Assembly (NCBI RefSeq): GCF_029867415.1
Contig: NC_081185.1
Span: 86,277,452 to 86,341,451 of the forward strand
Direction of reading: 5' to 3'
Origin: Vicia villosa
Lineage: Eukaryota; Streptophyta; Magnoliopsida; Fabales; Fabaceae
Length of the DNA: 64,000 nt
Under the pieces are notes generated by a model, which saw only the letters and a program-made list of their open reading frames with translations, was not told the DNA's origin and searched no databases. A program made the translations under genes and the position numbers. Positions 33,574 through 47,000 of this stretch are shown here, piece by piece. Every line of letters starts with the position of its first letter. Position 1 is the first letter of the stretch.

Positions 33574-36500
33574 TGTCGCGCGCTCGGTTTTTTGCCATAC
33601 CTCTCGTGGAGAGATACGCGAACTGACTCTTTTTTGTTTCTGCTTTTGTATTTTGAAAATCAGAGAGTCGCCACCGACCTTTTATTTTATCCAATTAAGG
33701 AAAGGTTTATAAAAGAAACAGAAAAAAGACCTTTAAGAAATTCTGGGTAAGGGGGTAGGTTATACAAAGGGAAGGTGTTAGCACCCTTTGTATCCATGGT
33801 TATCCATGGGCTCTTTAATTTGCTTAGCTCACTTGTTTTCAATTGCTCTGAAATGCTCGTATGTGGTTCCAAATACCTTTGTAAATTGAATTTGTAATGA
33901 TCCTTGTGCGGATGTATACAAAGTGTTTTTATCTTTCAAAAGATGCTTTGGAAAAAAGAGCGTTAACTTCGTAATGATCCTTGTTTGGATATATACAAAG
34001 TATTGTCTTTTTGAAAGTTTTATTTTGAAAAACAATGATATATGAGAGATTTGTTTGTTTTGATTTGAGCAAGCAAATTAGGAGGTCTACCCTGAGTTAT
34101 AAGGTCTTTATCCTATTTCCTTTAAAAATCTATCCTTTCACCGGATATAAACAAAAGTTCGATTTTGCGTTTGAAATAATAGAATTTGATTTTGATTTTG
34201 AAAAGAATGAGAAAGGGATTACCCTAAGAGGTGCAAATGTGATTGTGTTTTGATTCAGGTATTTTATCTTTGAAGTTAGTGATCTAACGGTTCAATTTTA
34301 TCTTTGGCATGTACGCAGTTTATATGTGCTGGAATTTAAAATGCGGAAATGTAAAATGCGGAAAGTAAATCTACGCTATTACATCGATTGTGCAGGAAAT
34401 GTAAACTACGCTATTTACATGAATTTGACAACCTATACATTTATCTAGGAATTTAAATTGCAAGAAATATAAAAGAAATGTTTTTGGATTTTTATGATTG
34501 ATTTTAATTATAATTAATGCATGATTAATTAAATTAAAATGAGGAAAAAAGATGAAAATAAATTTCAAACCTAAAAATTAAGTTCAAAATATGTTCAAAA
34601 ATGCTTGTTAATTAAATTTAAAACAAAACTAATTTTTTTTGTTTTTTGAAATTTGATTTGAAATCTATTAAGTTAATTAACACATAATTATATAAATAAT
34701 TACACAAATAATTAAAACTTGAAGAGAAAATTATTCAAAATATGTACAAAATTAGTTTATAATATATAAACAATATTTAATATAAAGAACAAATTTTTTT
34801 ATGATTTTTGATTGGGTGAAAATAATTAAAAGATAAATATATGCATATTATCTAATTAATTACACAAAATATTCAAATTATGAAGAAAAATAAAATATTT
34901 TTATATCAGAAAATAAAATATTATTTTAGAAACTTAAAAATATTTTTTGTGTATTTTTTGGATTTTTAAAAACTATTTTTAATTAATTTAACAAAGAGAT
35001 TAAAAAAATAGAAAATAAAAAGATAATAATCAGGTGTGGTATTTAAATGAAGACCATGGTAAGGATGAGTGTTTTGATGCGTTGGATTGAGAGTTTAATG
35101 AAATCAGACGGCCTAGATATTGAGGTCACATGGAAAGATGATGGAAAGCGCACATGGGAACCCATGATTCAAAAAAACACTGGCGCGCGCGTTCTATCCA
35201 ATGAGGTGAGGACACCTCATCGTCTTCAACCTCCAGCCAGCACCTTTAATAGCGTTTTTGTAATAAAAGCGCTGTAATAGATACCTTCTAAACCTGCAAA
35301 ATAGCGAATAGGGTCAAACATGAATATAAATTTGGCGCGACATGCCCATTCGATTCGTCTCAATCTACTGAATTCAACCATGCCCTTAATTTGTCCTATT
35401 TTTGGTTCTAACGAAAAACCCTAAATTTGAACTAAGAAACCCTAAAATGGTAGTTTCGTGTACATGCCCCCAAACTTTAATTAAATGTCCAGAAATGATC
35501 AGGACATTAAGCTAAGTTCAAATATATGTCTACATCTTGTTAAACATGCCTGAATGATCAGATACGAGTTGGTTTTATTTTGAATAAATCGTGACCTGTA
35601 GTGCTTAGTTCAGTGGGTTTCAAGGCTGGGAAATGATTGGAATAGGTTCAGTGATACTTGAGGAAGGTGTTTGAATGTTTAGTTTGTATTGAAACTGACT
35701 TGAATTCAAAATTCGAATTTGGAATTTCTTTGAAAAATTTAAGTGATTACAAGTATGGTTACAAGCATAGATTCTATTCTGAATTCGTGGTTTTTTATTT
35801 GTGAAGTACTCTAAGCTATTTATAAGCTATGTTGTGCTTAGAATTGAAGCCAAGAAGCCTTTGGTTGCCTTTGTTGAATTCTTGATTTTTTTATATTAAA
35901 ACCTTTGAATTGTTGACCAAGTTTTGCTTCTCTTCAATGCTCTTGCCTTGTACCTCAATCTTCTGCAGAAAATTAAAGATTCTTGGATGACTCATGCTTA
36001 GAAACTAAGCTATCCATTATCCTTCCATTTTCATTTAATCTTAAAATAGGATAAAATTAAACCAAAAATGGATAAAAATGGTGTGGGCTTTGTGTTTGTC
36101 GTGGGAGGCCCATAATATCATGGAAAACATGTTTGAACCATGAAAACTTGGCCCTATTTGGAAAAAATACGTTTTTGAGCAATGTTGGTTTTATGCATTT
36201 TCCCAAAATTTAGCCAAATTCAACAAGGTGTAAATCCCTCAATTTTTGTCATATGAAGGAGATCTTGCACTTTTTGGAAACCTCAAAGAGTCCTCTAACA
36301 AATGTCTTTGGTCTCATGTCAAAATTACTTTTGATGCTCCTTGTGTGTCCTTTTGAAAAAAGTGTCTTTTTGTTGACTTTGAAAATGACCTGTAATGTCT
36401 TTGTTCATATTTTTCAAATGGTGAATGTAATGACCATGGGATCAATTGCATTTGAAAGATAATTGAATTTACTTCAAAATGAGCTTTGGTTTGAACTTTT

Positions 36501-38236
36501 TGGATGAAGGATGAGAGAGTTATGACCAGTCAAAGTTCAGTTGACTTTTTAGGAAAAAACCCTAATTTTGAATCTTAGGGTTTTGTTGATTTTTGATCTT
36601 TCCTTGATGAATTATGATCATCCAATGATCAAATGATGAATCCTTTGACAAAATATGGATGTTGACAAAAAATTTCATTTTTGACTGTCTGTTGACTTTT
36701 TTGGTCAAACGGGTCGTCTGTTGACTGTTTGAGCTGCTGACGGTGCGTCTGAGTGAATTGAAGTTTGAAAATTTGTATGATGGTACTTTGAGATGTATGG
36801 AGGTCCATGAAATCCATTTGAAGTCTCAAAAACTTGTTTCTCCTGAAAAAACAAGAAACCCTAGTCATGGACTGTTTATGTAGGAGACAGTTAAGCGTAC
36901 CTGATTTTTGTGCAGTACTGAGTCTCTGCTAATCATGTGATATTCAGAAGACTTCTAGGACAAAAATCTTGGAATTTTGAAATGCAAAAGTTTGATTTGA
37001 TTGATGGTACAAAACACGGAGAATTGTACTGTCAGCAGTTTGACTGTCAACTGACTGTTCAGGCATTAATGCAGCAGTTAGAGTGAAAAATCAACAGTCA
37101 AAGTTAATTTTCTTTTTGTTGTTTTTTTTTGTTTTATATGAAAGATGAAATTTTATTTACATGACTTGTTAAAAAAACACAGACATAATAAATAACTATT
37201 ATTTACTGTACGCGAGCAAAATTACCGATAATAACCCTGAAAATAATTTAATGCACAGAAAAATGAATATTTGACTGGCAGAAAACACACAAAATATTAT
37301 CTGAATAATTAAGCAACAATATAACAAATAGTACAACATTTAATACTGACAGTACAAATATTACATACTATAATGAACAGTACGACGAGTAAACGGTACA
37401 TTTAAGAAAATAAGAGATACGGCAAACTTTAAGAATGACGATTAATAACCCATGCTATGACCAACAGAAAATTGATGATCGGGAGTGTAACCATCGCAGG
37501 TCCACATTTTTCAGGACTATGCAGACAGAAGAAGGACATGATCACCGTAGCAATGGTGATGACCATAAGAAAACATGTTTCCATCCGCTTCGCCATTTTG
37601 CCGGGGAGAAAGAGAGAATGGATATGAAGTAGAAATTTGGAAAATGATTTAGAATTTGATGTGAGATTTTATGAAAAAAATGAGAGGTATTTATAGAATG
37701 AAAAGAAGGATAGAGACGTTGGGGAATGAAGTGATTCCGTACAAAAGAAAAATTTGAGTGGAAGTAAGATTTGAAAGAAAGTGTATGATAGTGTTGGGAA
37801 AAAGAGAGATGTGTAGAATAAAGTTAAGATTTGATTTTTGAAAAAGAGATTTGAAAAGAGATTTTGAAAATAATGGAATATAGTACAAAAGTTAGTGGGA
37901 AACAAAAATTAATAATAATTTACTTGTTACCAGTACAGTCTGAATCCCGGACTCTACGCCTGCAAAAGATTTAACTCTGTACCAATTGCGTCAGTACTAC
38001 TTATCTGTAAATAAATATCAAATAAATAGCGTGTGTGAAATAATAAACAGTAACTGGCGTTTGCGTAAGAATAAATTTAACAGCGAGCCAAAATACTGTA
38101 TAAGAAAAGTTCTAAAAACCAAGTACTTCATATGTCAGGATATTTATGAAATAAAAATCCATGATTACATGAGACTCTTAATTTTTAGATTGGAGTTTTC
38201 TTGAAAAAAGATGCGGGCAAATTTTGGGGTATAACA
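33574..38236 (-). mobile_element. Element B: complete 5' LTR (4.66 kb)
   Basis: On the minus strand it starts TGTTATACCCC at 38236 and ends CGCGCGACA at 33574, before the PBS. The right half (35,949-38,236) is shared with the 3' LTR. The left half is unique to this copy and includes the conserved terminal block GGGTGCTAACACCTTCCCTT (near 33,760) and an AT-rich core (34,480-35,040). The outer flank is GGGGG (38237-38241), the probable target site inside LTR D. The second copy of the target site is lost with the other end of the element. Confidence 0.92.
37688..37695 (-). promoter_or_regulatory. TATA box of the B 5' LTR
   Basis: TATAAATA on the minus strand in the context CATTCTATAAATACCTCTCA, about 540 bases inside the LTR. 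It is conserved in both B LTRs and is the probable promoter of the full-length Ogre transcript. Confidence 0.7.
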
Positions 38237-38802
38237 GGGGGTAATTATGCAAAGGGAAGGTGTAAGGCACCATTTGCATCCATGGTTTTCCATGGGCTCT
38301 TAATTGCTTTGCTCTTTGTTTGAAAAGAAGTGTAGAAGAAAAAGAATAGGGACTTTAGCTCGTAAATGAGCGTAGCCCTTTTGAAGTATTATGAGAAAGA
38401 ATATAAAAATTTTAGAGCGAGGCAAAGCAATTAGGGGCAATTACCTCAAACTTAGATGATAAGTTTCTTTTAGCCTTTCAGGATGAAAGGGTCTATCCAT
38501 GCCATGAGAGGGCAGGAAGCCTTTCGTTTGGATGTAAACGGGTCATCACATTATCGTTCGCCATAAGACTGACCCATGCCATAGAGAGGTAGGTAGTCTA
38601 AGGGAAGGATCATAATAGCCTTTCGTTTAGGCAACCAGAGGATACCTCAGCCTTTTCGTAGGCAACTTCCGAGGGTCGAGATCATTTTTAGTGTATTGAA
38701 GGCAGCATCATTAGGGACCATGATCTTTAATCAAGGCAACATGACTGAGGTATCCTCGTATTCAAGGGACATGGCTATTCTGCAAAAAACACAAGGCAAC
38801 AA

Positions 38803-39042
38803 GCAACAAGGCAACAGGCAACAAGGCAACAGGTAACAGAGAGGTTACCCCAAAAGTGTGCGTGGGTGCAACAATCACGTGGTTAACTTCGATGACTTTT
38901 ATCTTGTAAAATTAATGATTCTAGATTCAATTCAAGGTTATCACTCCCTAAAATTACTAACCACGGCAATTAATAATTAAAGCAGTAACGGGAGAGGGAA
39001 ATTGAAACCAGCGGAGGGAGAGGGGAATTGAAACCAGCGGGA
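38803..39042. repeat. Short direct repeats in LTR D
   Basis: At 38,803-38,842 there are several copies of CAACAAGG/CAACAGG. At about 38,990-39,042 a 25-26-base unit, GAGAGGGAAATTGAAACCAG plus CGGAG, is present twice. No function is apparent. Confidence 0.7.
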
Positions 39043-40055
39043 TAATAAATAATAATTAAAACAGAAAATATTAGAGTTAGGGGTTACCAATTATTCGTAG
39101 CTTTGGCATTAGGAAAACCCTGAAAGGTGGGAAAAATAAAAACAAGATATATGTGAGTGCATTATAGTTCAGACGTCAGGTGTGGTTAACCCTAATCAAA
39201 AATATAAAAATACAGAGAAAATGTGTGAAAGCAACTTAGCTTCGATTGATGAAGGTCGATAGTCGGAGGTTGCTTGAAGCATTGACTCTGACCATCTGAG
39301 AATTGACAGAAGAAATAATAGGAAGAAGTAAGTGTATGGCTAATTCAATGGCGATTAAATTTAGCCCTAATTTGATAAAAACAAAATAAAATAGAATTAT
39401 TATTTAAAACAAATACGGAATAGGACTTAGCTTTTGGCTTGACAGGGCGCGCAATCGGAAAGACATCTGAAAAGTCAACCCTGAAAGAAAGGCACAGAAA
39501 GAGAAATATTTTAGTGTAGGGCAAATCCTCGTAATCTCTGATTAGGGCGTAAGTTAACCATAGTTAATAGAATAAATAAAATCGAACTAATTAATTATTG
39601 GTTTTCAACCTAATTAATTAAATCGGTAAAATATATATTTTTGATTTAATTATCTAACCCTAATAACTTAATCAGTTAAATTAAAAAATTAATTAAATAA
39701 TTAAACAATATTAATCTAATCATTTAATCACATAAAAAATTATTAAAACTTAACTAAATTAATTATTTAATTAAAATAATTTTATGAAGAAAAGAAAGTT
39801 TTTATTTTAAAGGTTTTATTAAAAAATATAAAAAAGGAAAAATGTTATGAAAGAAAAAGAAAAATAAATAGGAATTAGAGATCTTAGCTGATAATTTGGG
39901 TGTGATGCAGCGCTGGGAGCCCATGGTACGCATGTACGTTCTCACGCGTTGGATCCATTGGAATTGAGATCTGATGGTTGAGATCGAGGGTGTATCTTAT
40001 CCTTGTGTGTGGGTTGCGTACAGGATTCCAGACTTGGCAATTTGCAGAAAAAATA

Positions 40056-40135
40056 TGGTTGGCAGGAGGGTTTGAACCCCCAACCTTGGCTTCCTTCGCG
40101 CACACCCCTTACCAACTAAACTATTTATCTGCGCT
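40056..40135 (-). other. tRNA-like sequence inside LTR D
   Basis: On the minus strand there is an A-box-like TAGTTTAGTTGGTAAGG followed by a B-box-like GGGTTCAAACCC with a good T stem (GGGGG/CCTCC type). The ends do not form an acceptor stem, so it is not a working tRNA. Like the tRNA-like stretch at 16,320 in the A LTR, it is in the sense orientation of its LTR. It could be a SINE head or a captured tRNA. Confidence 0.55.
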
Positions 40136-41624
40136 GTAATTGATACGAATGACAAATATAATATACAAAAGTTAGTTATCCAGAAAAATCAAAGGAAACA
40201 CGCGCCCAGCTCTTCCTCTTCGTTTTGAATTGGACGTTCAGACTTTTACCAACGATTTCATTCATCACCACACCCTGCATATTTCCAAAATCAAACGAGT
40301 ACAACATGAATCGAAAGTAAGGTCATGGTTCGACTGGAAATTCGCTTCTGAATTCAACGGTGCCATTGATTTTGGATGATTTTGTCTCTAATCTAGTGGC
40401 CCCAAATCATGAACACCAAACCCTAGCCATGGTGAAATCGTATTCTCGCATTGAAACTTCAATCAAACTGTTCAGACACTATCGAAACATCAACACCAGC
40501 AAGATTATATAATCAAACTCAATTAAAAATGCATGAATCTATGAAATTGAAACCGAAACCGAAGCGTCCAAATTGAGGCCGTGTTCCACGATTCTGGTAC
40601 CGATGAAGGACTTGTGAGGATCCGAAATTAATCAGCGAAGGTCCCTGGATCTATCGGACTCCTTCTTGGCCATGAATCGTTTCAGAAATTTAAACCCGAA
40701 TTTGACTTTTTCCTTTAACCTTTGAGCTTGGTACGAGTACCACTAGGCTGCAATCCTCCTCTTGCTTCACGATTTTTAGAATAGGATTCGTCTGCTGCCA
40801 GCCAAAAAAAAAAAACCTCTCCCTGAACAGATCCCGTTATCGTTATATATGGGGATAGATTAGGTTAATGAAGATTAGAAAAAATCAAGTCCTCCCAATG
40901 ATTGGGATTTGATTGAAACTTATTGAAATTAATTATGAAATTTTTCCCAATTAGTCCACTTCTGTTTTTTTTTCTTTTTCACGTTTTAGATCCCTTATTG
41001 ATTTTAATTGATTGAAATCAATTATATAACCTTAAATCACTACTTATGAATCATTTGATTTAATTTGATATTTAAGTGAATAAACACAAAAATAACCACA
41101 AAATTAAATAAAAAATCATAAAATAGGTAAGGATGGGTTTATGGGCTTCCCATGTGGTCATGGACATATACATGATAGGCCCATTAGTCAAAAATCTTCT
41201 AAATTCTTTGAATTGATACCTAAGTATCTTTCAAACTTTTGCCGACCTGTTCTTTTGTGGATTTCTAATATTTTCTTGATAAATTATGATCAATCTTTGA
41301 TCAGATGGTAAATGATACTTCAATATGAAGATCTTGACGAGAAATCAGGAGTTTTGACTTTACTTTGACCATAGTTGACTTTTAGGTCAAGATAGTCGAC
41401 TGTTGACTTTCTGAACAATTGAGTGACCATTCCTTTGTCATATAGATAATGTGAGATGTATTGAGCCATATGAGATGCCTTGGAGCCATTGATTCACTGA
41501 TTTTCCTTTGAATGAGCCAAACCCTAGTTTTAGAGCCTTGTATAGGAGAGTGTGTCTTGGAGCTTTATGTACTGATTTGAATTTGTATAGGAGAAAAAGT
41601 ATGGGCAAATTTTGGGGTATGACA

Positions 41625-41858
41625 CTTGGCATCGAGGTAATTTGAGGCATATGAAGCACTATGAAGTCCACATGAGGCCTTGGATGTTCCATTTCCTTGG
41701 GAGAAACCAAAACCCTAGTTAGAGGCCCATTGCTTAGGAAGGGTGTGTCTATGCTCAAACCTTGTGTAGTCTTGAACAACCAATGACTCTATGAGCCTGA
41801 GGAGACCTCTTGAAACAATTTTTATTGAAGATGTAAGGGAAAATTTGAGGGTGCAACA
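41625..41858 (-). mobile_element. Element C: first 234 bases of the 3' LTR
   Basis: On the minus strand the LTR starts TGTTGCACCCTCAAATTTT at 41858, next to the polypurine tract GAATAGGGGCAGC (41859-41871). After 234 bases it is interrupted by the TG end of LTR D. Its sequence resembles the first part of LTR D (CATATGA, AAACCCTAG and AGAGCC blocks), so they are related subfamilies. Confidence 0.75.
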
Positions 41859-44077
41859 GCTGCCCCTATTCAATCTTCTTAAATCTGAAGAGGTAGATTG
41901 GCTTGTTCGCCTATCGTGATCTGAAGGTGGAAGATGATTGAACACTTAAGTGCCCTGAAATTTGCACTCGTCGGTGCAGGAAGTAATGTTGTTGGTTGCT
42001 TGAATGGGATTAAAGATGCCATCCGGTAGTTGATGATGTGAGTATCAAAATGAGTCATACGCTAGACTGTATCTGAAGAAATAAATTAGGATCAGACTAT
42101 ATCCAGCATATATGTTGGGGAGTGTCAGAATAAATCTTGTATCGATTGTATCTAAAGTTGTATTGGAATGAGTATCAGAATGAATATATTTTTTATCGTA
42201 TCTGCACTGTATCCGGAGAATATGCTGAAATAAGTATTAGAATGAATCTAATATTTCGATCGTATCTGAACTTTATCCAGATATACTGAATGATTGTACC
42301 GAAGGAGTATCAGAATGAAATCTTATATCTAGATTGTATCTAACTTATTTCTCAATTGTATCTGAACTGTATCTGAAAAGTTTCCTGAAATAAGTGTCAC
42401 AATTAAATCTTTGTCTTGATCGTCTCTGAACTGTCTCTAGAGAATATCAGGAATAAGTATTAGAATTGAATCTTTGCCTTGATCGTCTCTAAAATGTCTT
42501 TGGAAAATGTCCCTAACTAAGTATCAGAATTAAATTGTTGTCTTTAATGAGTGTCATAATTAAATCGGTGACTCGATTTTCTCTGCATTGTATCTAGAAA
42601 ACAATAACGTTTATTTGATTATGAAATAACCTGAAAAGGCAAAGTTAGCTTTATGCAATGTCATTGATGTATGTAAAAATACATGATGTTGCTCTCAAAA
42701 TAAATGAGAAGGTTATATGCATTTCAGTATGCGTATGCCATGACGTTTTGTAGATGATGTATGGATGCAAAATGTCGCTGAAGACATCAGTAGTTTCGGG
42801 TAGTAATGTATGATTTAGGAAATTGCATCCCTATTAGTTGTTGGGGATGAAGAAAACACTTATTTGCTTTTGTCTAGAATGAATGTACTAAAGATTCCTG
42901 CCTTCTGTTTGAGGATACTCGGCTGGGGATCTTCGACTCCTGCTTGGAAATGAAAGTGCTCCAGGGAATTCAATCATTCGTCGTTCTTTTTATTGAAGAA
43001 TTTGACTCCTGTGCATCCTGACTTGGGATACAAGAGATGAACATCCCTCCGATGTACTTATCCGACCAAGTTTTGGGCATGAGCCTTAACTCTACTGGGG
43101 ATAGTGAGCTTGAATAAACCTTGCTGGAGAAGAGGATTGTATCGGGGAATTTGTAGTGATGGAAACATAAACTCCGTTGGGGATCTAGGTCGCGTTGAAT
43201 TATGTTGAGGAATCTTTCGCAATATGCTGGGGAACACATCTCTATTGGGAATGAACTCCACTAGGGAAAGAACACAGCCGAGGTGTAAATTCTACTGAGG
43301 ATTGTCTCGTTGAACTAATTCCATGGAAATTACTCTGTGGGGCTATTCCCATGAAACTGGCTCTATGGGGACACATGGGTAACTTGAGCACTATCCCAAC
43401 TCCTAGAGTCCTTGATAAATGCTATTCCTTTTTCATGTATATTTTTGGTAAACATAAATCATATCCAAATGCATATGTTCATTCAAATGTAACCGTTGGA
43501 CATTTACGCAAACAAAACAGGAAAAATAACAAACAAATTCGAACTTGAAAATAGACTTGCATTGATTTTGAAAATGGCCTATAAACAGGCAGTTTTGGTA
43601 CAAGGAGACCGAAATCTCAGTAAGAGGAAATCGCCATAGAAAATTGAAAAGGTATAAAGTGATAAACAAAGAAAAACAACTATGTGGAAATGATCCCATT
43701 GAGTTTCAACTCTGCTATTGCCCCTATGTCTTCAAGCATTTCATCCCTTGCTGTCGGAAGAAGGTGACTGGACTTCTCAGTGCTTTTCGAACTAAACGTT
43801 GGTAATAAAACTAGATGGAAGTAGATGAGTGATCAATGGGACATAGTCGTACGCTTTAATCCCTAACTTTTTCCTGGACCGCCTTTTCAGGTTTTCAGCC
43901 CACCGGAATACCCTTTTTTGCGCAAGCCGCCTTTTTCAGGTTTTCGACTTGCCGGATGTACATTTCTTTTATATATATATCCCTAATTTTTGCCCGAATC
44001 CTTTTGGTTTGTCGGGATGCCCTTACTTTTGACTAGGTATGTCAACCTAGCGGGTCTCGTTTATGCGTAGTTTTTAT
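41859..44077 (-). mobile_element. Element C: 3' untranslated internal region with PPT
   Basis: This is non-coding sequence between the polypurine tract and the pol remnant. From about 42,030 to 42,600 it holds eight or nine degenerate units of about 60 bases with AAGTATCAGAATTAAATCTT and CGTATCTGAACTGTATC motifs. From 42,770 to 43,330 it resembles the B 3' UTR. The post-pol hairpin block is at 43,870-44,052 (separate entry). Confidence 0.7.
43870..44052 (-). other. Post-pol hairpin block of element C
   Basis: On the minus strand: TGGGCTG/CGGTCCA (43896-43902 with 43875-43881) around CCTGAAAAGG; CAAGTCG/CGGCTTG (43945-43951 with 43923-43929) around CCTGAAAAAGG; and, nearest to pol, CTAGGT/ACCTAG (44045-44050 with 44033-44038) with a shortened loop. 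Units end in GCGCAAAAAA or GGCAAAAATTAGGGA. It corresponds to the blocks of A and B with different stems. Confidence 0.7.
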
Positions 44078-47000
44078 TACTATGTCCGCGTTCACAGGGT
44101 GTGGAAAATCTTCGCCGTCCATAGTAGTAAGCCTCATGGCCCCGCCAGAGAATATCTTCTTGATTACAAATGGTCCTTCGTATGTGGGAGTCCTTTTGCC
44201 CCTGGGATCACCTTGTGGTAGGATAAGGCGCTTTATTACCAAGTCACTGGTCTGGTATACCTGGAGCTTGACTTTCTTGTTAAAGGCTTTGATCATACGT
44301 TTCTTAAACATTTGACCATGATCGACAGCCACGAGCCTCTTCTCATCAATAAAATTTATCTGATCAAGTCGAGTATGAATCCATTCGTCTTCATCTAAGT
44401 CTGCATCTTTCATAATCCTTAAGGAAGGAATCTGGACCTCAACAAGTAAAACTGCCTTCATACCGTAGACTAAAGAGTAAGGGGTTTCCCCTGTTGAGGT
44501 ACGGACTTAGGTGCGATAACCATGGAGAGCAAATGGTAACATCTCATGCCAATCCTTGTACATTACTGTCATCTTTTGAATAATCTTCTTAATATTTTTA
44601 TTGGCGGCTTCCACTGCGCCTTTCATCATTGGTCGATACAGAGACGAATTGTGATGCTTAATTTTGAAATGTGTGCAGAGTTCAGTGATCATAGTGTTAT
44701 TCAGATTAATACCATTGTCTGTGATAATCCTTTCAGGGATGCCATATCGACAGATAAGGTTATGCTTGATGAACCGAGCCACAACGTTCTTGGTAACAAA
44801 AGCGAACGAGACCGCCTCTACGCACTTCGTAAAGTAATCGATAGCAACAAGGATGAAACGATATCCATTGGAAGCGATAGGTTTAATATCTCTAATTATA
44901 CCAATTCCCCACATTGCAAAAGGCCAAGGAGCGGTCACAACATTTAACGGAACCGGAGGTACGTGTACTTTGTCAGCATAGATCTCACACTTGTGACAAG
45001 TTCTAGAATAATGATGGCAATCGGTTTACATGGTAGACCAGTAGTAACCTGCTCTCAAAATCTTCTTAGCCATCGTATGCCCACTAGAGTGAGTCCCAAA
45101 AATACCGTCGTGCATATCTTCCATAACCTTTTATGTTTCCTTCTTGTCTACACAGCGAAGCAAGTTCAAGTCGTGGTTGCGCTTGTACCAAATCTCATTA
45201 CTCAGAAAGAACTTGGCAGAGAACCTCCTTAGAAATTTCCGGTCATTGATTGATGCCCCTTCAGGATATTTTTGAGCTTCGAGATATCTTTTCACTTCAT
45301 GGAACCAAGGTTTCTCTTCCACCCCATTAGTATGAATTTCATAACAGTATGCCAGCTCGTCCAGTCTATCAATTGTAATCCTAGGTGCCTCGTTGTTCCA
45401 TCTAACTTTGAACATAGACAACATGATAGCTAACGCGTCTGCCAACTGGTTCTCTTCTCGTGGAATATGCTCAAAAGTGATTTCTTCAAAGTATGGAATC
45501 AAAGCCAACACATGTTCTCAGTACAGAATGAGATTTGGATGCTTTGTGTCCCATTCTCCTTTAATCTGACTGATGACTAAGACCGAGTCCCCATATACAT
45601 TCAAGAATTTGATCAGTAGGTCTATGGCAGCCTTGAGACCCACGATGCACGCTTCGTACTCAGCCATATTGTTAGCACAGTCAAAGCAAAGTCTAGCGGT
45701 AAACGGCGTATGGCAACCCTTGGGGGAAATAATCACAGCTCTAATACCATTACGAAGTGCGTTAGAAGCTCCACCAAAAACCATAGTCCATCGGGATCCC
45801 GACTCAGGTCCTTCATCCGGTCCAGGTTCTTTTAAATCAGTAATAAGCATAACATCCTCATCTGGGAACTTAAATTCATAGACTGATAGTCATCCACTGC
45901 TTGATGAGCCAAATGATCAACTAGTACACTTCCTTTGATTGCTTTCTGCATAGTGTACTGGATGTCATATTCTGTCAAAATCATTTTCCATCTTGCTATT
46001 CGTCCAGAGAGAGAGGGCTTCTCAAATATGTATTTGATAGGATCCATCTTAGAGATCAATAAAATGGTATGATTCAACATATACTGTCTTAGTCGGCGAG
46101 CAGCCCATGCCAAAGCGCAACAAGTTTTCTCAAGTAGTGAATATCTTGTTTCACAATCGGTAAACTTTTTGCTAAGGTAGTATATAGCCTGCTCTTTTCG
46201 ACCAAACTCGTCATGTTGTCCCAATACACACCCTATTGAATTCTCTTGCACTGTCAAGTACATAATCAGGGGTCTTCCTTAACTTGGCGGCATCAGAATT
46301 GGAGGTTCTTAGAGATACTCCATGATCTTGTCAAAAGCTATCTGACATTCATCATTCCACTTCACTACTTGATCTTTCCTCAGTAATTTGAAAAATGGCT
46401 TACAAGTAGTAGTCAAATATGAAATAAATCGGGCAAATATAATTCAGACGTCCCAAGAAACCTCTGACTTCTTTCTCAGTTCGTGGAGCTGGCATCTCTT
46501 GTATGGCTTTTACTTTTGTGGGGTCAACTTCAATACCTTTACCACTAACGAAGAAACCCAAAATTTTATCGGATCTAACCCCAAATGTGAATTTATTTGG
46601 ATTCAATCTCAACTTGTACTTCTTCAACCTCTCAAACAGCTTGTGTAGGTTATCGAGGTGTTCTTCTTCAGTCTGAGACCTAGCTATCATATCGTCAACG
46701 TATACTTCCATCTCGTGATGGATCATATAATGGAATAAAGCTACCATAGCACGTTGATATGTTGCCCTGACATTATTTAACCCAAATGGCATTACTTTAT
46801 AACAAAAGATGCCCCAATGTGTGACGAACGTAGTCTTCTCCATGTCTTCAGGCGCCATCTTAATTTGATTATATCCTAAGAAACCATCCGTGAATGAGAA
46901 TACCTTGTGCTGAGTAGTATTGTCTACCAGAACATCAACGTGCGGGAACGGAAAGTCATCTTTGGGGCTGATCCTGTTCAAATCTCTGTAGTCCACGCAC

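Larger units (their letters stand above)
38237..41624 (-). mobile_element. LTR D: Ogre-like LTR interrupted by B, itself inserted in the C LTR
   Basis: On the minus strand it starts TGTCATACCCCAAAATTTGCC at 41624. Its left part (38,242-38,320) matches the terminal block of the B LTR (33,745-33,820), so only the last about 190 bases and the PBS are missing, cut off by B. It is flanked on the right by the 5' piece of the C 3' LTR. Whether it is a solo LTR or the 5' LTR of an element whose body is lost cannot be decided. A TATA-like CCATATATAACG lies on the minus strand near 40,845. Confidence 0.8.

Noticed and set aside
1..41624. LTR E (1-830) and LTR D (38,237-41,624) as the two ends of one element around A and B
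   Set aside because: Their first 250 bases are clearly different in sequence, so they belong to different subfamilies.
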